64,000 nucleotides of DNA from Eulemur rufifrons (lineage: Eukaryota; Chordata; Mammalia; Primates; Lemuridae): positions 3,868,501 to 3,932,500 of the forward strand of contig NC_091009.1 in assembly GCF_041146395.1 (NCBI RefSeq). Direction: 5' to 3'. The notes under the pieces were generated by a model. It was not told the DNA's origin. It did no database searches and worked only from the letters and a program-made list of their open reading frames with translations. A program made the position numbers and the translations under genes. Positions 1-13,156 of the stretch are shown one piece after another; position 1 is the first letter of the stretch; the number at the start of each line of letters is the position of its first letter.

Positions 1-3000
1 ATGCGTGGGCACAGGTACCTGGCTTGTTCCAAGAAGTATGCTGGAGAGTTTTCAAATGAACCTGTACGTTGAAAATTATTTGCAGGTTTTCAGCGTTTCA
101 CCATAATTTTGATCAGGTTTGTATGTGCCTCCTGAAACCCAAGAAGGCTGCGACGGACATAACTATGCTGAGGAGTAGCTGACTTGGTGTTGCCTATTTT
201 TATTAGTGGAGACAGACAAGAAGCCATTCTTCTAAGTATCATCCCACCACCATTTTTCCATTGTTTTAAAATGCAGGGAAATTTTGCAAGTTAGCATTAT
301 AATTAGTAGCTGGAGGGTACGGTTTTTTTTGTGTGTGGTCGATGTGGATGGGGGGGTCAGGCCCTCTGTCAGTCCGCTGGTTAGTTTTTATTATCCCCAG
401 AGAGGAGAAGTGGGCATGTGTTTGGCAGGTGAAAAGGGCGGATTCTGTTTCAGAGAATTAACGATGATCCCCATGGTCATCCCGTTCCTTTAATGATCCT
501 TTACTTCATCAGCTGGAAATCCACCATGGTTCTATATACTCCTCTTTGCGTGGGAACAGGTAACTGCCTTGTTCCAAGAAGTATGCCGCAGAGCTTTTCA
601 ATTAACCAGTACGTTGAAAATTATTTGCAGGTGTTCAGCGTTTCACCATAATTGTGATAACGTTTGTTTGTGCCTCCTGAAACCCAAGAAGGCTGCGACG
701 GACATAACTATGCGGAGGCGTAGTTGACTTGGTTTTGCCTATTTTTGTTAGTGGAGACTGACAAGAATCCATTCTTCTAAGTATCATCTCACCATCATTT
801 TTCCATTGTTTAAAAATGCAGGAAAATTTTGCAAGTTAGCATTATAATTAGTAGCTGGAGGCTACGGTGTTTTTCTTTTTTTTTCCTGTGGGGTCGGTGT
901 GGATGTGTTGGTCAGGCCCTCTGTCAGTTCGCTGGTTTGTTTTTATTATCCCCAGAGAGGAGAAGTGGGTATTAGTATGGCAGGTGAAAACTGCGGATCT
1001 GTTTCAGAGAATTAAACAGGATCCGCATGGTAATCCCGTTCCTTTAAGAATCCTTTCCTTCATGAGCTGGGAATCCACCATGGTTCTATATACTTCTCTA
1101 TGCGTGGGCACAGGAAACTGGCTTGTTCCAAGAAGTATGCCTCAGAGCTTTTCATTTAACCAGTATGTTGAAAATCCTTTGCAGGTTTTCAGCGTTTCAC
1201 CATAATGGTGATAACGTGTGTATGTGCCTACTGAAACCAAATATGGCTGCCACGGACATAACTATGCTGAGGTGTAGCTGACTTGGTGTTGCCTATTTTT
1301 GTCAGTGGAGACTGACAAGAAGCCATTCTTCTAAGTATCATCCCACCATCATTTCTCCATTGTTTAAAAATGCAGGGAAATTTTTGCAAATTGGCATTAT
1401 AATTAGTAGCTGGAAGGTACTTTTTTTTTTGTGAGGTCGGTCAGGATGGGTGTTCAGGCCCTCTGTCAGATCGCTGGTTTGTTTTTATTATCCCCAGAGA
1501 AGAGTAGTGGGCATGTGTTTGGCAGGTGAAAAGTGCGGATTCTGTTTCAGAGAATTAAACAGGATACGCATGGTCATCTCATTCCTTTAAGAATCCTTTG
1601 CTTCATCAGCTGGGATTCCACCATGTTTCTATATACTCCTCTATGCGTGGGCACAGGTACCTGGCTTGTTCCAAGAAGTATGCTGGAGAGTTTTCAAATT
1701 AACCAGTACGTTGAAAATTATTTGCAGGTTTTCAGCGTTTCACCATAATTTTGATAAGGTTTGTATGTGCCTCCTGAAACCCAAGAAGGCTGCGACGGAC
1801 ATAACTATGCTGAGGAGTAGCTGACTTGGTGTTGCCTATTTTTGTTAGTGGAGACAGACAAGAAGCCATTCTTCTAAGTATCATCCCACCACCATTTTTC
1901 CATTGTTTTAAAAGGCAGGGAAATTTTGCAAGTTAGCATTATAATTAGTAGCTGTAGGGTACGGTTTTTTTTTGTGTGTGGTCGATGTGGATGGGGGGGT
2001 CAGGCCCTCTGTCAGTTCCCTGGTTAGTTTTTATTATCCCCAGAGAGGAGAAGTGGGCATGTGTTTGGCAGGTGAAAAGTTCGGATTCTGTTTCAAAGAA
2101 TGAAACAGGATCCGCATGCTCATCCCGTTCCTTTAGGAAACTTTTGCTTCATCAGCTGGGAATCCACCATGGTTCTATATACTCCTCTATGTGTGGGCAA
2201 AGGTAACTGGCTTGTTCCAAGAAGTATGCCACAGAGCTTTTCAATTAAGCAGTACGTTGAAAATTATTTGCAGGTTTTCAGCGTTTCACCATAATTCTTA
2301 TAACGTTTGTATGTGTCTCCTCAAACCCAATATGGCTGCCACGGACATAAGTATGCTGAGGCGTAGCTCACTTCGTGTTGCCTATTTTTGTTAGTGGAGA
2401 CTGACAAGAAGCCATTCTTCTAAGTATCATCCCACCTTCATTTTTCCATTGTTTAAAAATGCAAGGAAATTTTGCAAGTTATCATTATAATTAGTAGCTG
2501 GAGGGTACTTTTTTTTTTTTTTGTGGGGTCAGTGTGGATGGGTTGGTCAGGCCATCTGTCAATTCACTGGTTTGTTTTAATTATCTCCAGAGAGGAGAAG
2601 TGAGCATGTGTTTGGCAGGTGAAAAGTGCGGATTCTGTTTCAGAGAATTAAACAGGATCCGCACGGTCATCTCATTCCTTCAAATATCCTTTGCTTCATC
2701 AGCTGGGATTCCACCATGTTTCTATATACTCCTCTATGCGTGGGTACAGGTACCTGGCTTGTTCCAAGAAGTATGCTGGAGAGTTTTCAAATTAACCTGT
2801 ACGTTGAAAATTATTTGCAGGTTTTCAGCGTTTCACCATAATTTTGATAAGGTTTGTATGTGCCTCCTGAAACCCAAGAAGGCTGCGACGGACATAACTA
2901 TGCTGAGGAGTAGCTGACTTGGTGTTGCCTATTTTTGTTAGTGGAGACAGACAAGAAGCCATTCTTCTAAGTATCATCCCACCACCATTTTTCCATTGTT

Positions 3001-5565
3001 TTAAAAGGCAGGGAAATTTTGCAAGTTAGCATTATAATTAGTAGCTGGCGGGTACGGTCTTTTTGTGTGTGTGGTCGATGTGGATGGGGGGGTCAGGCCC
3101 TCTGTCAGTTCGCTGGTTAGTTTTTATTATCCCCAGAGAGGAGAAGTGGGCATGTGTTTGGCAGGTGAAAAGTTCGGATTCTGTTTCAGAGAATGAAACA
3201 GGATCCACATGCTCATCACGTTCCTTTAGGAAACTTTTGCTTCATCAGCTGGGAATCCACCATGGTTCTATATACTCCTCTATGTGTGGTCACAGGTAAC
3301 TGGCTTGTTCCAAGAAGTATCCTGCAGATCTTTTCAATTAACCACTACGTTGGAAATGATTTGCAGGTTTTCAGCGTTTCCCCATAATTCTTATAACGTT
3401 TGTATGTGTCTTCTGAAACCCAATATGGCTGCCACGGACATAAGTATGCTGAGGCGTAGCTCACTTCGTGTTGCCTATTTTTGTTAGTGGAGACTGACCA
3501 GAAGCCATTCTTCTAAGCATCATCCCACCATCATTTTTCCATTGTTAAAAATGCAGCGAAATTTTGCAAGTTATCATTATAATTAGTAGCTGGAGGGTAC
3601 TTTTTTTTTTTTGTGGGGTCAGTGTGGATGGGTTGGTCAGGCAATCTGTCAATTCACTGGTTAGTTTTTATCATCCCCAGAGAGGAGAAGTGTGCATGTG
3701 TTGGGCAGGTGAAAAGTTCGGATTCTGTTTCAGAGAATGAAACAGGATCCGCATGCTCATCCCGTTCTTTTAGGAAACTTTTGCTTCATCAGCTGGGAAT
3801 CCACCATGGTTCTATATACTCCTCTATGTGTGGGCAAAGGTAACTGGCTTGTTCCAAGAAGTATGCCACAGAGCTTTTCAATTAAGCAGTACGTTGAAAA
3901 TTATTTGCAGGTTTTCAGCGTTTCACCATAATTCTTATAACGTTTGTAAGTGTCTCCTGAAACCCAATATGGCTGCCACGGACATAAGTATGCTGAGGCG
4001 TAGCTCACTTCGTGTTGCCTATTTTTGTTAGTGGAGACTGACAAGAAGCCATTCTTCTAAGTATCATCCCACCATCATTTTTCCATTGTTTAAAAATGCA
4101 AGGAAATTTTGCAAGTTATCATTATAATTAGTAGCTGGAGGGTACTTTTTTTTTTTGTGTGGGGTCAGTGTGGATGGGTTGGTCAGGCCATCTGTCAATT
4201 CACTGGTTTGTTTTAATTATCTCCAGAGAGGAGAAGTGAGCATGTGTTTGGCAGGTGAAAAGTGCGGATTCTGTTTCAGAGAATTAAACAGGATCCGCAC
4301 GGTCATCTCATTCCTTTAAGAATCCTTTGTTTCATCAGCTGGGGTTCCACCATGTTTCTATATATTCCTCTATGCGTGGGCACAGGTACCTGGCTTATTC
4401 CAAGAAGTATGCTGGAGAGTTTTCAAATTAACCAGTACGTTGAAAATTATTTGCAGGTTTGCAACGTTTCACCATAATTGTGATAACGTTTGTATGTGCC
4501 CCCTGAAACCCAAGAAGGCTGCGACGGACATAACTATGCTGAGGAGTAGCTGACTTGGTGTTGCCTATTTTTGTTAGTGGAGACAGACAAGAAGCCATTC
4601 TTCTAAGTATCATCCCACCACCATTTTTCCATTGTTTTAAAAGGCAGGGAAATTTTGCAAGTTAGCATTATAATTAGTAGCTGGAGGGTACGGTTTTTTT
4701 TTTGTGTGTGGTCGATGTGGATTGGGGGGTGAGGCCCTCTGTCAGTTCGCTGGTTAGTTTTTATTATCCGCAGAGAGGAGAAGTGGGCATGTGTTTGGCA
4801 AGTGAAAAGGGCGGATTCTGTTTCAGAGAATTAAGGATGATCCCCATGGTCATCCCGTTCCTTTAATGATCCTTTACTTCATCAGCTGGAAATCCACCAT
4901 GGTTCTATATACTCCTCTTTGCGTGGGAACAGGTAACTGGCTTGTTCCAAGAAGTATGAAGCAGAGCTTTTCAATTAACCAGTACGTTGAAAATTATTTG
5001 CAGGTGTTCAGCGTTTCACCATAATTGTGATAACGTTTGTTTGTGCCTCCTGAAACCCAAGAAGGCTGCGACGGACATAACTATGCGGAGGCGTAGTTGA
5101 CTTGGTTTTGCCTATTTTTGTTAGTGGAGACTGACAAGAATCCATTCTTCTAAGTATCATCTCACCATCATTTTTCCATTGTTTAAAAATTCAGGGAAAT
5201 TTTGCAAGTTAGCATTATAATTAGTAGCTGGAGGGTATGGTTTTTTTTTTGTGTGTGTGGTCGATGTGGAAGGGGGGGTGAGGCCCTCTGTCAGTTCGCT
5301 GGTTAGTTTTTATTATCCCCAGAGAGGAGAAGTGGGCATGTGTTTGGCAGGTGAAAAGGGTGGATTCTGTTTCAGAGAATTAACGATGATCCCCATGGTT
5401 ATCCCGTTCCTTTAATGATCCTTTACTTCATGAGCTGGAAATCCACCATGGTTCTATATACTCCTCTTTGCGTGTGAACAGGTAACTGGCTTGTTCCAAG
5501 AAGTATGCCGCAGAGCTTTTCAATTAACCACTACGTTGAAAATTATTTGCAGGTGTTCAGCGTTT
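1..5565 (+). repeat. ~546-bp satellite array (10 full units plus partial)
   Basis: Tandem array whose landmark TGCGTGGGNACAGG recurs at 2, 547, 1101, 1644, 2190, 2737, 3283, 3827, 4373, 4920 and 5469, giving spacings of 543-554 bp. Each unit has a T-rich tract before a G-rich stretch, and a block near TTTCCATTGTTT. Units fall into types by the bases after CCAAGAAGTAT. Type A (GCTGGAGAG) starts at 2, 1644, 2737 and 4373. Type B (GCCGCAGAG or a variant) starts at 547, 4920 and 5469. Type C (GCCACAGAG and relatives) starts at 1101, 2190, 3283 and 3827. Short reading frames (60-127 codons) recur at the unit period and resemble no protein I recognise. I treat them as non-coding. The array runs off the left edge. 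Confidence 0.95.
2190..4700 (+). repeat. ~1.64-kb internal duplication of a C-A block inside the 546-bp array
   Basis: Units at 2190 (type C) and 2737 (type A) are repeated nearly unchanged at 3827 and 4373, a shift of ~1637 bp, or three monomers. The match includes the variant tail with GGTTGGTCAGGCCATCTG and the shared change ATTATCTCCAGAG (about 2580 and 4218). The intervening unit at 3283 carries a hybrid tail (variant GGTTGGTCAGG followed by the common TTATCATCCCC form). This indicates recent three-unit unequal exchange, not an array-wide higher-order repeat. The outer limits are approximate. Confidence 0.75.
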
Positions 5566-5570
5566 AACCC
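5561..5570. other. Junction: 546-bp satellite to degenerate CCCTAA array
   Basis: The last satellite unit (start 5469) breaks after CAGCGTTT, where other units continue CACCATAATT. Here the sequence continues AACCCTAACC. The two sequences share CGTTT and an ACC-rich stretch, so the breakpoint lies in a few bases of microhomology at about 5565/5566. The telomeric side enters at the same HOR phase (ACCAGAACCCCTA) seen again at ~7451, so the join cut into an existing HOR. Confidence 0.85.
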
Positions 5571-6780
5571 TAACCAGAACCCCTACAGCTAACCCTGAAC
5601 CCTATCCCTAACCCTAGCAGTAAACGTTAACCCTAAACCTAAGCCCAACCCGTAACCCTAATCCTATCCTTTTACCCTAAAACTAACCCCTAAACCTAAC
5701 CCCTATACCTCACCCTAACTCTAACCCCAATCCTAATTCTAACCATACCCCTTCATAAAACACTAACTCCTAACCGCTAACAATAACACTAACCAAAAAC
5801 CCTAATCAATAATCCCTAACCCTAACGCTTAACTTTTACCCTAACCGTTAACCCTCACCCTAAATCTTAACAGTGACCCTAACCTTAACCTTTAACTCTA
5901 AGCCTTACCCTTAACGCTACAGTAAGGAAGACCCTTAATGCTAATGGGATCCCTTATCCCTAACCCTAACACTACAGCTAAAAATAGCCCTAACCTTGGA
6001 TCCTTAAACCTAACCCCTAACACTTACTTTAACCCCAAACCCTAACCCTAATCCTAAGCATTAAACCTAACCCTATCTCTTAACCCTAACGCTAGCCCTT
6101 ACCCTAACGCCTAGATCTAACCCTAAATCTAACCTACCGCCTAATCCTAACCTTAAGCCCTTATGCTAACTCTAACCCTGAACCCTAAACTTACCAGTAA
6201 CCCTTAACACTAACCCTATCCGTGAACCTTAACCCTGACCCTAACCATTATCCGCACCCAAACATTTAAACCTGACCCTAACCCTAATCCTTAATGCTAA
6301 CCCTAACACTAAACCCTAACCCTAAGCCGAACACTTATCCCTAATCCTATCCCTTAACCTTAACCCTAACCCTAATGCTACCCCCTAAACGTAACCCTAA
6401 CCGTGACCAGTAAACCTAACCCTAACCTCTAACACAAACCATAGCACATAACTCTAACCCTAAAACTAACCCTAACCCTAAACCTAACCCTAAACCCTAA
6501 CTCTTAACCTTAACCCTAAGCGTTAACTCTCACGCTAACCTTTAATCCTAACCCTAATCCTAATCTTCAACCCTAAAGCTAACACTTAACCCTAACCCTG
6601 TACCAAACCCCAACCCCTCATCTTAACCCTAACCGTAAACCTCAACCCTAAACCAAAGTGTAACCGTTAAACCTAAGAGTAACCTTTAACCCTAACCCTA
6701 ATCCCTAACCCTAAGCCCTCACACTAACACTAAACTTCATCCTTAACCCTAACCAGAATCCTAACCCTAAATCTAATTCT

Positions 6781-6990
6781 CAGACTTCTTGCTTTCTTAG
6801 AGTTTAGAAAGCCTGCAATCCTCCCATGCCATGCGTGAAAGGAGGCTCTACCACTGTGTCCTGCATGAAACCCACGGGCCCATACCCAGAGTATGATAGA
6901 GTGGGTTCCCGGGTACAATCCCAGACCCCTAAACTCCCCCCACCCGCCTAATGCAGACAGGGCCCGTGCGCTAAGCATAAACAATACCTT
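6781..6990 (-). repeat. Core block alpha (copy 1)
   Basis: GC-richer non-telomeric block inserted between CCCTAA repeats. Landmarks are CAGACTTCTTGCTTTCTTAG, then CCATGCCATGCGTGAAAGG, TGTCCTGCATGAAACCCACG, TGATAGAGTGGGTTCCCGGG and GCGCTAAGCATAAAC. It is the reference form for the alpha class in this window. Confidence 0.9.
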
Positions 6991-8659
6991 TAACAGATAA
7001 CCCTAACCCTGAACATAACACCCAACCCTGTTCCTATTTCTCCCCTTAACACGTAAACCTCACCGTGCGCCTAACTTTAACCTCTTATCCTAACGTTAAT
7101 GCATAACCCATTTCCTGAGAACAACCCCTATCCCATAATTCTAACCCTATCTCCTAGTCATCACTGTGACACCTAATCCCTAACCCTAATTCTGAACCTC
7201 TAACCCTAACCGTAACCCTACCTACAACCCTAACACTGACAGTAAACCTTACTTCTAACCCCAACGCTATGCCTAACAAACACCCTAACCCTTGACCCTA
7301 ACCCTTCACCCTAACCCCTAAGCCTTACCCTAACCCTTAACCCTAATCCTAATCCTAACCATTAAACCTAACCCTAGCTCTTAACGCTAACCCTAAACCT
7401 TTCCCTCACGACTAGACCTAACCCTGACACTAACCTGACACCTAATCCTAACCAGAACCCCTAAAGCTAACCCTGAACCCTATCCCTAACCCTAGCAGTA
7501 AAGTTTAAACCTAAACCTAAGCCCAACCCGTAACCCTAATCCTATCCTTTTACCCTAAAACTAACCCCTAAACCTAACCCCTATACCTCACCCTAACTCT
7601 AACCCCAATCCTAATTCTAACCATACCCCTTCATAAAACACTAACTCCTAACCGCTAACCCTAACACTAACCAAAAACCCTAATCACTAATCCCTAACCC
7701 TAACGCTTAACCTTTACCCTAACCGTTAACCCTCACCCTAAATCTTAACACTGACCCTAACCTTAACCTTTAACTCTAAGCCTAACCCTTAACCCTACAG
7801 TAAGGAAGACCCTTAATGCTAATGGGATCCCTTATCCCTAACCCTAGCACTACAGCTAAAAATAACCCTAACCTTTGATCCTTAAACCTAACCCCTAACA
7901 CTTACTTTAACCCCAAACCCTAACCCTAATCCTAAGCATTAAACCTAACCCTATCTCTTAACCCTAACCCTAGCCCTTACCCTAACGCCTAGATCTAACC
8001 CTAAATCTAACCTCCCGCCTAATCCTAACCTTAAGCCCTAATGCTAACGCTAACCCTGAACCCTAAACCTACCCCGTAACCCTTAACACGAACCCTATCC
8101 GTAAACCTTAACCCTGACCCTAACCATTACCCGCACCCAAGCATTTAACCCTGACCCTAACCCTAATCCTTAATGATAACCCTAACACTAAACCCTAACC
8201 CTAAGCCCAACACTTAACCCTAATCCTATCCCTTAACCCGAACCCTAACCCTAACTCTAATGCTAACCCCTAAAAGTAACCCTAACCGTGAACAGTAAAC
8301 CTAACCCTAACCTCTAACACAAACCATAGCACATAACTCTAACCCTAAAACTAACCCTAACCCTAAACCTAAACCCTAACTCTTAACCTTAACCCTAAGC
8401 GTTAACTCTCACGCTAACCTTTAATCCTAACCCTAATCCTAATCTTCAACCCTAAACCTAACACTTAACCCTAACCCTGTATCAAACCCTAACCCCTCAT
8501 CTTAACCCTCACCTTAAACCTCAACCCTAAACCAAAGTGTAACCGTTAAATCTAAGAGTAAACTTTAACCCTAACCGTAATCCCTAACCCTAAGCCCTCA
8601 CCCTAACACTAAACTTCATCCTTAACCCTAACCATAACCCTAACCCTAAATCTAATTTT

Positions 8660-8866
8660 CAGACTTCTTGCTTTCTTAGAGTTTAGAAAGCCTGCAATCC
8701 TCCCATGCCATGCGTGAAAGGAGGATCTGCCACAGTGTCCTGCATGAATCCCAGAGGCCCATACACTGCGTGCGGTAGAGTGGGTTCCCAGCGACCATCA
8801 CAGACACCTGACTTTGCCTCCTAGGGCATACAGGGCCAGTGCCCTAAGCATAAACCCTACCCCTCA
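8660..8866 (-). repeat. Core block beta (copy 1)
   Basis: Opens like alpha (TTTAGAAAGCCTGCAATCC, GCGTGAAAGG) but its second half carries the beta-prime signature: CAGAGGCCCATACACTGCG, TTCCCAGCGACCATC and CTCCTAGGGCATACAGGGCC. It is therefore a mosaic of two core classes. Confidence 0.88.
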
Positions 8867-9621
8867 CCCATAAGCCTAACCCACAACATAACACCTAACC
8901 CTGATCCTACTGCTCACCTTAACAGGTAAACCTCACCATAACCCTCACTTTAACCCCATATCTTAACGTTAATGCATGACACCCTGAGAACAAGCCCTAT
9001 ACCGTCATTATAACCCTAACTCCTAGCTATAACCGTAACACCTAATCCCTAATTCTGAAACGCCAACCCTAACCTTAACACGACCAACAACACTAACACT
9101 AACCCTAACCCCTTACCCTAATCTTACGCCTAAAAGTAACCCTAACCGTTGATCCTTAGTCATAACCCCTAACCTTAACCCTAACCCTTAACCCTATTCC
9201 CAATCCTAACCATTAAACAGAACCCTAACTCTTAACCCTAACCCTAACCTTTACCCTAATGCCTAGAGATCTAACCCCAACACTGACCTACAGTTAACAC
9301 TAACCCCAACCCCTAATGCTAACCTTAAACCTGAACCAAGCTCCTAACCCTTAACCCTAACACTATCCCTAACCCCTAAGCCTAACCCCAACTGTTAACC
9401 CTCTAACCCTCACCCTGAATCCTAACCCTATCCCTTAACCCTAACCCCTAACCCTAACGCTAACTCCAACCCTAAACTTTACCCTGGCCCCCTAACCCAG
9501 ACTTAACACCTTATCCCTAACACTAACTCTAACCCTAACCACTAATCCCTAGCACCTAACCCTGACTCAAAACCTAACCCCTAACACGAAAAACCCTAAC
9601 CCCAACCCCAACCCTAATTCT

Positions 9622-9814
9622 CACACTACTTCCATTCCCAGAGTGAAGCAAGCCTACAATACAGCCATGCCATGTGTGAGATGAGGCTCCGCCTGAGTCC
9701 TGCATGGAGGTCCTCTCCCAAGGCCCAGGGAATGATGTTGTGCTTTCGTGGTGACTCCGACCGCACCCCTCTCACCGTAGATTAACCAGGTCCAGTGCCC
9801 TTAAACTGACCGCT
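9622..9814 (-). repeat. Core block gamma (copy 1)
   Basis: Diverged core with the same plan. It opens CACACTACTTCCATTCCCAG, keeps AAGCCTACAAT, GCCATGCCATG and AGTCCTGCATG, then has ATGATGTTGTGCTTTCGTGG and CTCACCGTAGATTAACCAGG. It ends at GTGCCCTTAAACTGACC. Confidence 0.88.
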
Positions 9815-10323
9815 AAAGCTAAGCCCTACCACCAACGCTAACCCCTGACACTGAACCTAAGCCCCGAGCCTAAAGCCCAACATTAACTCTAGACCCTTAC
9901 CCTAAACCTAATCCCTAACCCTAATGCTAACCCCTAAACCCAACCCTAACCGTGAACAGTAAACCTAACCCTAACCTCTAACACAAACCATAGCACATAA
10001 CTCTAACCCTAAATCTAACCCTAAGCCTAACCGTAAACCCTAACTCTTAACCTTAACAATAAGCGTTAACTCTCACGCTAACCTTTAATCCTAACCCTAA
10101 TCCTAAACTTCAACCCTAAACCTAACACTTAACCCTAAACGTCTACCAAACCCTAACCCCTCATCTTAACCCTAACCGTAAACCTCAACCCTAAACCGAA
10201 CTGTAACCGTTAAACCTAAGAGTAACCTTTAACACTGACCCTAATCCCTAACCTTAAGACCTCACCCTAACACTAAACTTCATCCTTAACCCTAACCATA
10301 ATCCTAACCCTAAATCTAATTCT

Positions 10324-10531
10324 CAGACTTCTTGCTTTCTTAGAGTTTAGAAAGCCTGCAATCCTCCCATGCCATGCGTGAAAGGAGGCTCTACCACTGT
10401 GTCATGCATGAAACCCACGGGCCCATACCCAGAGTATGATAGAGTGGGTTCCCGGGTACAATCCCAGCCCCCTAAACTCCCCCCGTCCGCCTAATGCAGA
10501 CAGGGCCTGTGCGCTAAGCATAAACAATACC
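10324..10531 (-). repeat. Core block alpha (copy 2)
   Basis: Close to copy 1. It carries GTCATGCATG at 10401-10410 where others have GTCCTGCATG. This puts a stop (TGA on the - strand) in the frame that is open across most other alpha copies, which argues against coding. Confidence 0.9.
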
Positions 10532-12195
10532 TTTAACAGATAACCCTATCTCTGAACATAACACCCAACCCTGTTCCTATTTCTCCCCTTAACACGTAAA
10601 CCTTACCGTGAGCCTAACTTTAACATCTTATCCTAACGTTAATGCATAACCCATTCCCTGAGAACAACCCCTATCCCATAATTCAAACCCTATCTCCTAG
10701 TCATCACTGGATCACCTAATCCCTAACCCTAATTCTAAACCGCTAACCCTAACCGGAACCCTACCTACAACCCTAACACTGACAGTAACTCTTACTTCTA
10801 ACCCCAACGCTATGCCTAACAAAAACCCTAACCCTTCACCCAAACCCCTAAGCCTTACGCTAACCCTTAACCCTAATCCTAATCCTAACCATTAAACCTA
10901 ACCCTAGCTCTTAAAGCTAACCCAAAACCTTACCCTCACGACTAGACCTAACCCTGACACTAACCTAACACCTAATCCTAACCAGAACCCCTAAAGCTAA
11001 CCCTGAACCCTATCCCTACCCCTAGCAGTAAACTTTAATCCTAAACCTAAGCCCAACCCATAACCCTAATCCTATCCTTTTACCCTAAAACTAACCCCTA
11101 AACCTAACCCCTATACCTAACCCTAACTCTAACCCGAATCCTAAATCTAACCATATCCCTTCATAAAACACGAACTCCTAACCTCTAACCCTAACACTAG
11201 CCAAAAACCCTAATCGCTAATCCCTAACCCTAACGCTTAACCTTTACCCTAACCGTTAACCCTCACCCTAATTCTTAACACTGACCCTAACCTTAACCTT
11301 TAACTCTAAGCCTAACTCCTAACCCTACAGTAAGGAAGACCCTTAATGCTAATGGGATCCCTTATCCCTAACCCTAACACTACAGCTAAAAATAACCCTA
11401 ACCTTTGATCCTTAAACCTAACCCCTAACACTTACTTTAACCCCAAACCCTAACCCTAATCCTAAGCATTAAACCTAACCCTATCTCTTAACCCTAACCC
11501 TAGCCCTTACCCTAATGCCTAGATCTAACCCTAAATCTAACCTACCGCCTAATCCTAACCTTAAGCCCTAATGCTAACGCTAACCCTGAACCCTAAACCT
11601 ACCCCGTAACCCTTAACACGAACCCTATCCGTAAACCTTAACCCTGACCCTAACCATTAACCGCACCCAAGCATTTAACCCTGACCCTAACCCTAATCCT
11701 TAATGATAACCCTAACACTAAACCCTAACCCTAAGCCCAACACTTAACCCTAATCCTATCCCTTAACTCTAACCCTAACCCTAACCCTAATGCTAACCCC
11801 TAAACGTAACCCTAACCGTGAACAGTAAACCTAACCCTAACCTCTAACACAAACCATAGCACATAACTCTAACCCTAAAACTGACCCTAACCCTAACCCT
11901 AACCCTAAACCCTAACTCTTAACCTTAACACTAAGCGTTAACTCTCATGCTAACCTTTAATCCTAACCCTAATCCTAATCTTCAACCCTAAACCTAACAC
12001 TTAACCCTAACCCTGTACCAAACCCTAACCCCTCATCTTAACCCTAACCTTAAACCACAACCCTAAACCAAAGTGTAACCGTTAAATCTAAGAGTAACCT
12101 TTAACCCTAACCGTAATCCCTAACCCTAAGCCCTCACCCTAACACTAAACTTCATCCTTAACCCTAACCATAACCCTAACCCTAAATCTAATTCT

Positions 12196-12396
12196 CAGAC
12201 TTCTTGCTTTCTTAGAGTTTAGAAAGCCTGCAATCCTCCCACGCCATCTGTGAAAGAAGGCTCTGCCACAGTGTCCTGCATGAAACCCAGAGGCCCATAC
12301 ACTGCGTGTGGTAGAGTGGGTTCCCAGCGACCATCCCAGACACCTAACTTTGCCTCCTAGGGCATACAGGACCCGTGCCCTAAGCATAAACCCTAC
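12196..12396 (-). repeat. Core block beta (copy 2)
   Basis: Same alpha/beta-prime mosaic as the block at 8660, one HOR period (3536 bp) away. Small differences include ACGCCATCTGTG in place of ATGCCATGCGTG. Confidence 0.88.
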
Positions 12397-13156
12397 CCCT
12401 CACCCATAAGCCTAACCCACAACATAACACCTAACCCTTTTCCTACTGCTCACCTTAACAGGTAAACCTCACCATAACCCTAACTTTAACCCCATATCTT
12501 AACGTTAATGCATGACACCCTGAGAACAAGCCCTATACCGTCATTATAACCCTACCTCCTAGCTATAACCGTAACACCTAATCCCTAATTCTGAAGCGCC
12601 AACCCTAACCTTAACCCGACCAACAACACTTACACTAACCCTAACCCCTTACCCTAACCCTACGCCTAAAAGTAACCCTAACCGTTGATCCTTCGTCATA
12701 ACCCCTAACCTTAACCCTAACCCTTAACCTATTCCCAGTCCTAACCATTAAACAGAACCCTAACTCTTAACCCTAACCCTAACCTTTACCCTAATTCCTA
12801 GAGTTCTAACCCCAACACTGACCTACAGTTAACACTAACCCCAACCCCTAATGCTAACCTTAAACCTGAACCAAGCTCCTAACCCTTAACCCTAACACTA
12901 TCCCTAACCCCTAAGCCTAACCCCAACTGTTAACCCTCTAACCCTCACACTGAATCCTAACCCTATCCCTTAACCCTAACCCCTAACCCTAACGCTAACT
13001 CCAACCCTAAACCTTACCCTGGCCCCCTAACCCAGACTTAACACCTTACCCCTAACACTAACTCTAACCCTAACCACTAATCCCTAGCACCTAACCCTGA
13101 CTCGAAACCTAACCCCTAACACGAAAAACCCTAACCCCAACCCCAACCCTAATTCT

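Noticed and set aside
540..620. Similarity of the 546-bp unit (TTCCAAGAAGTATG) to the 94-bp satellite (TTTGGAAGAAGTACG).
   Set aside because: The shared part is under ten bases and alignment does not extend on either side.
860..890. T-tracts in the 546-bp units as remnants of retrotransposon tails or Pol III terminators.
   Set aside because: They sit at the same internal position in every unit, with no flanking target-site duplication and no recognisable SINE, LINE or Pol III box sequence.
1533..1748. Short reading frames repeated in the 546-bp satellite.
   Set aside because: They follow the unit period, shift start and end between units, and open in two overlapping frames. No codon signature or known domain.
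2320..2345. YY1-like motif (CCAATATGGCTGCC) in C-type units.
   Set aside because: Only the short ATGGC core fits, and type A units have AAGAAGGCTGCG there. Too weak to call a site.
3340..3362. CENP-B-box-like text (CTACGTTGGAAATGATT) in the unit starting 3283.
   Set aside because: It lacks the essential CGGG half of the box. Other units read ACGTTGAAAATTATT, so the likeness is a single variant.
6730..6984. Recurrent open reading frames of 60-109 codons over the alpha and delta cores (repeated, for example, at 55339, 58869, 60746 and 62624).
   Set aside because: They recur because the cores are near-identical repeats. Their ends are translated telomeric repeat giving an arginine/valine-rich tail. 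The alpha at 10324 has an in-frame stop at 10402-10404. I recognise no protein family, promoter or consistent start.
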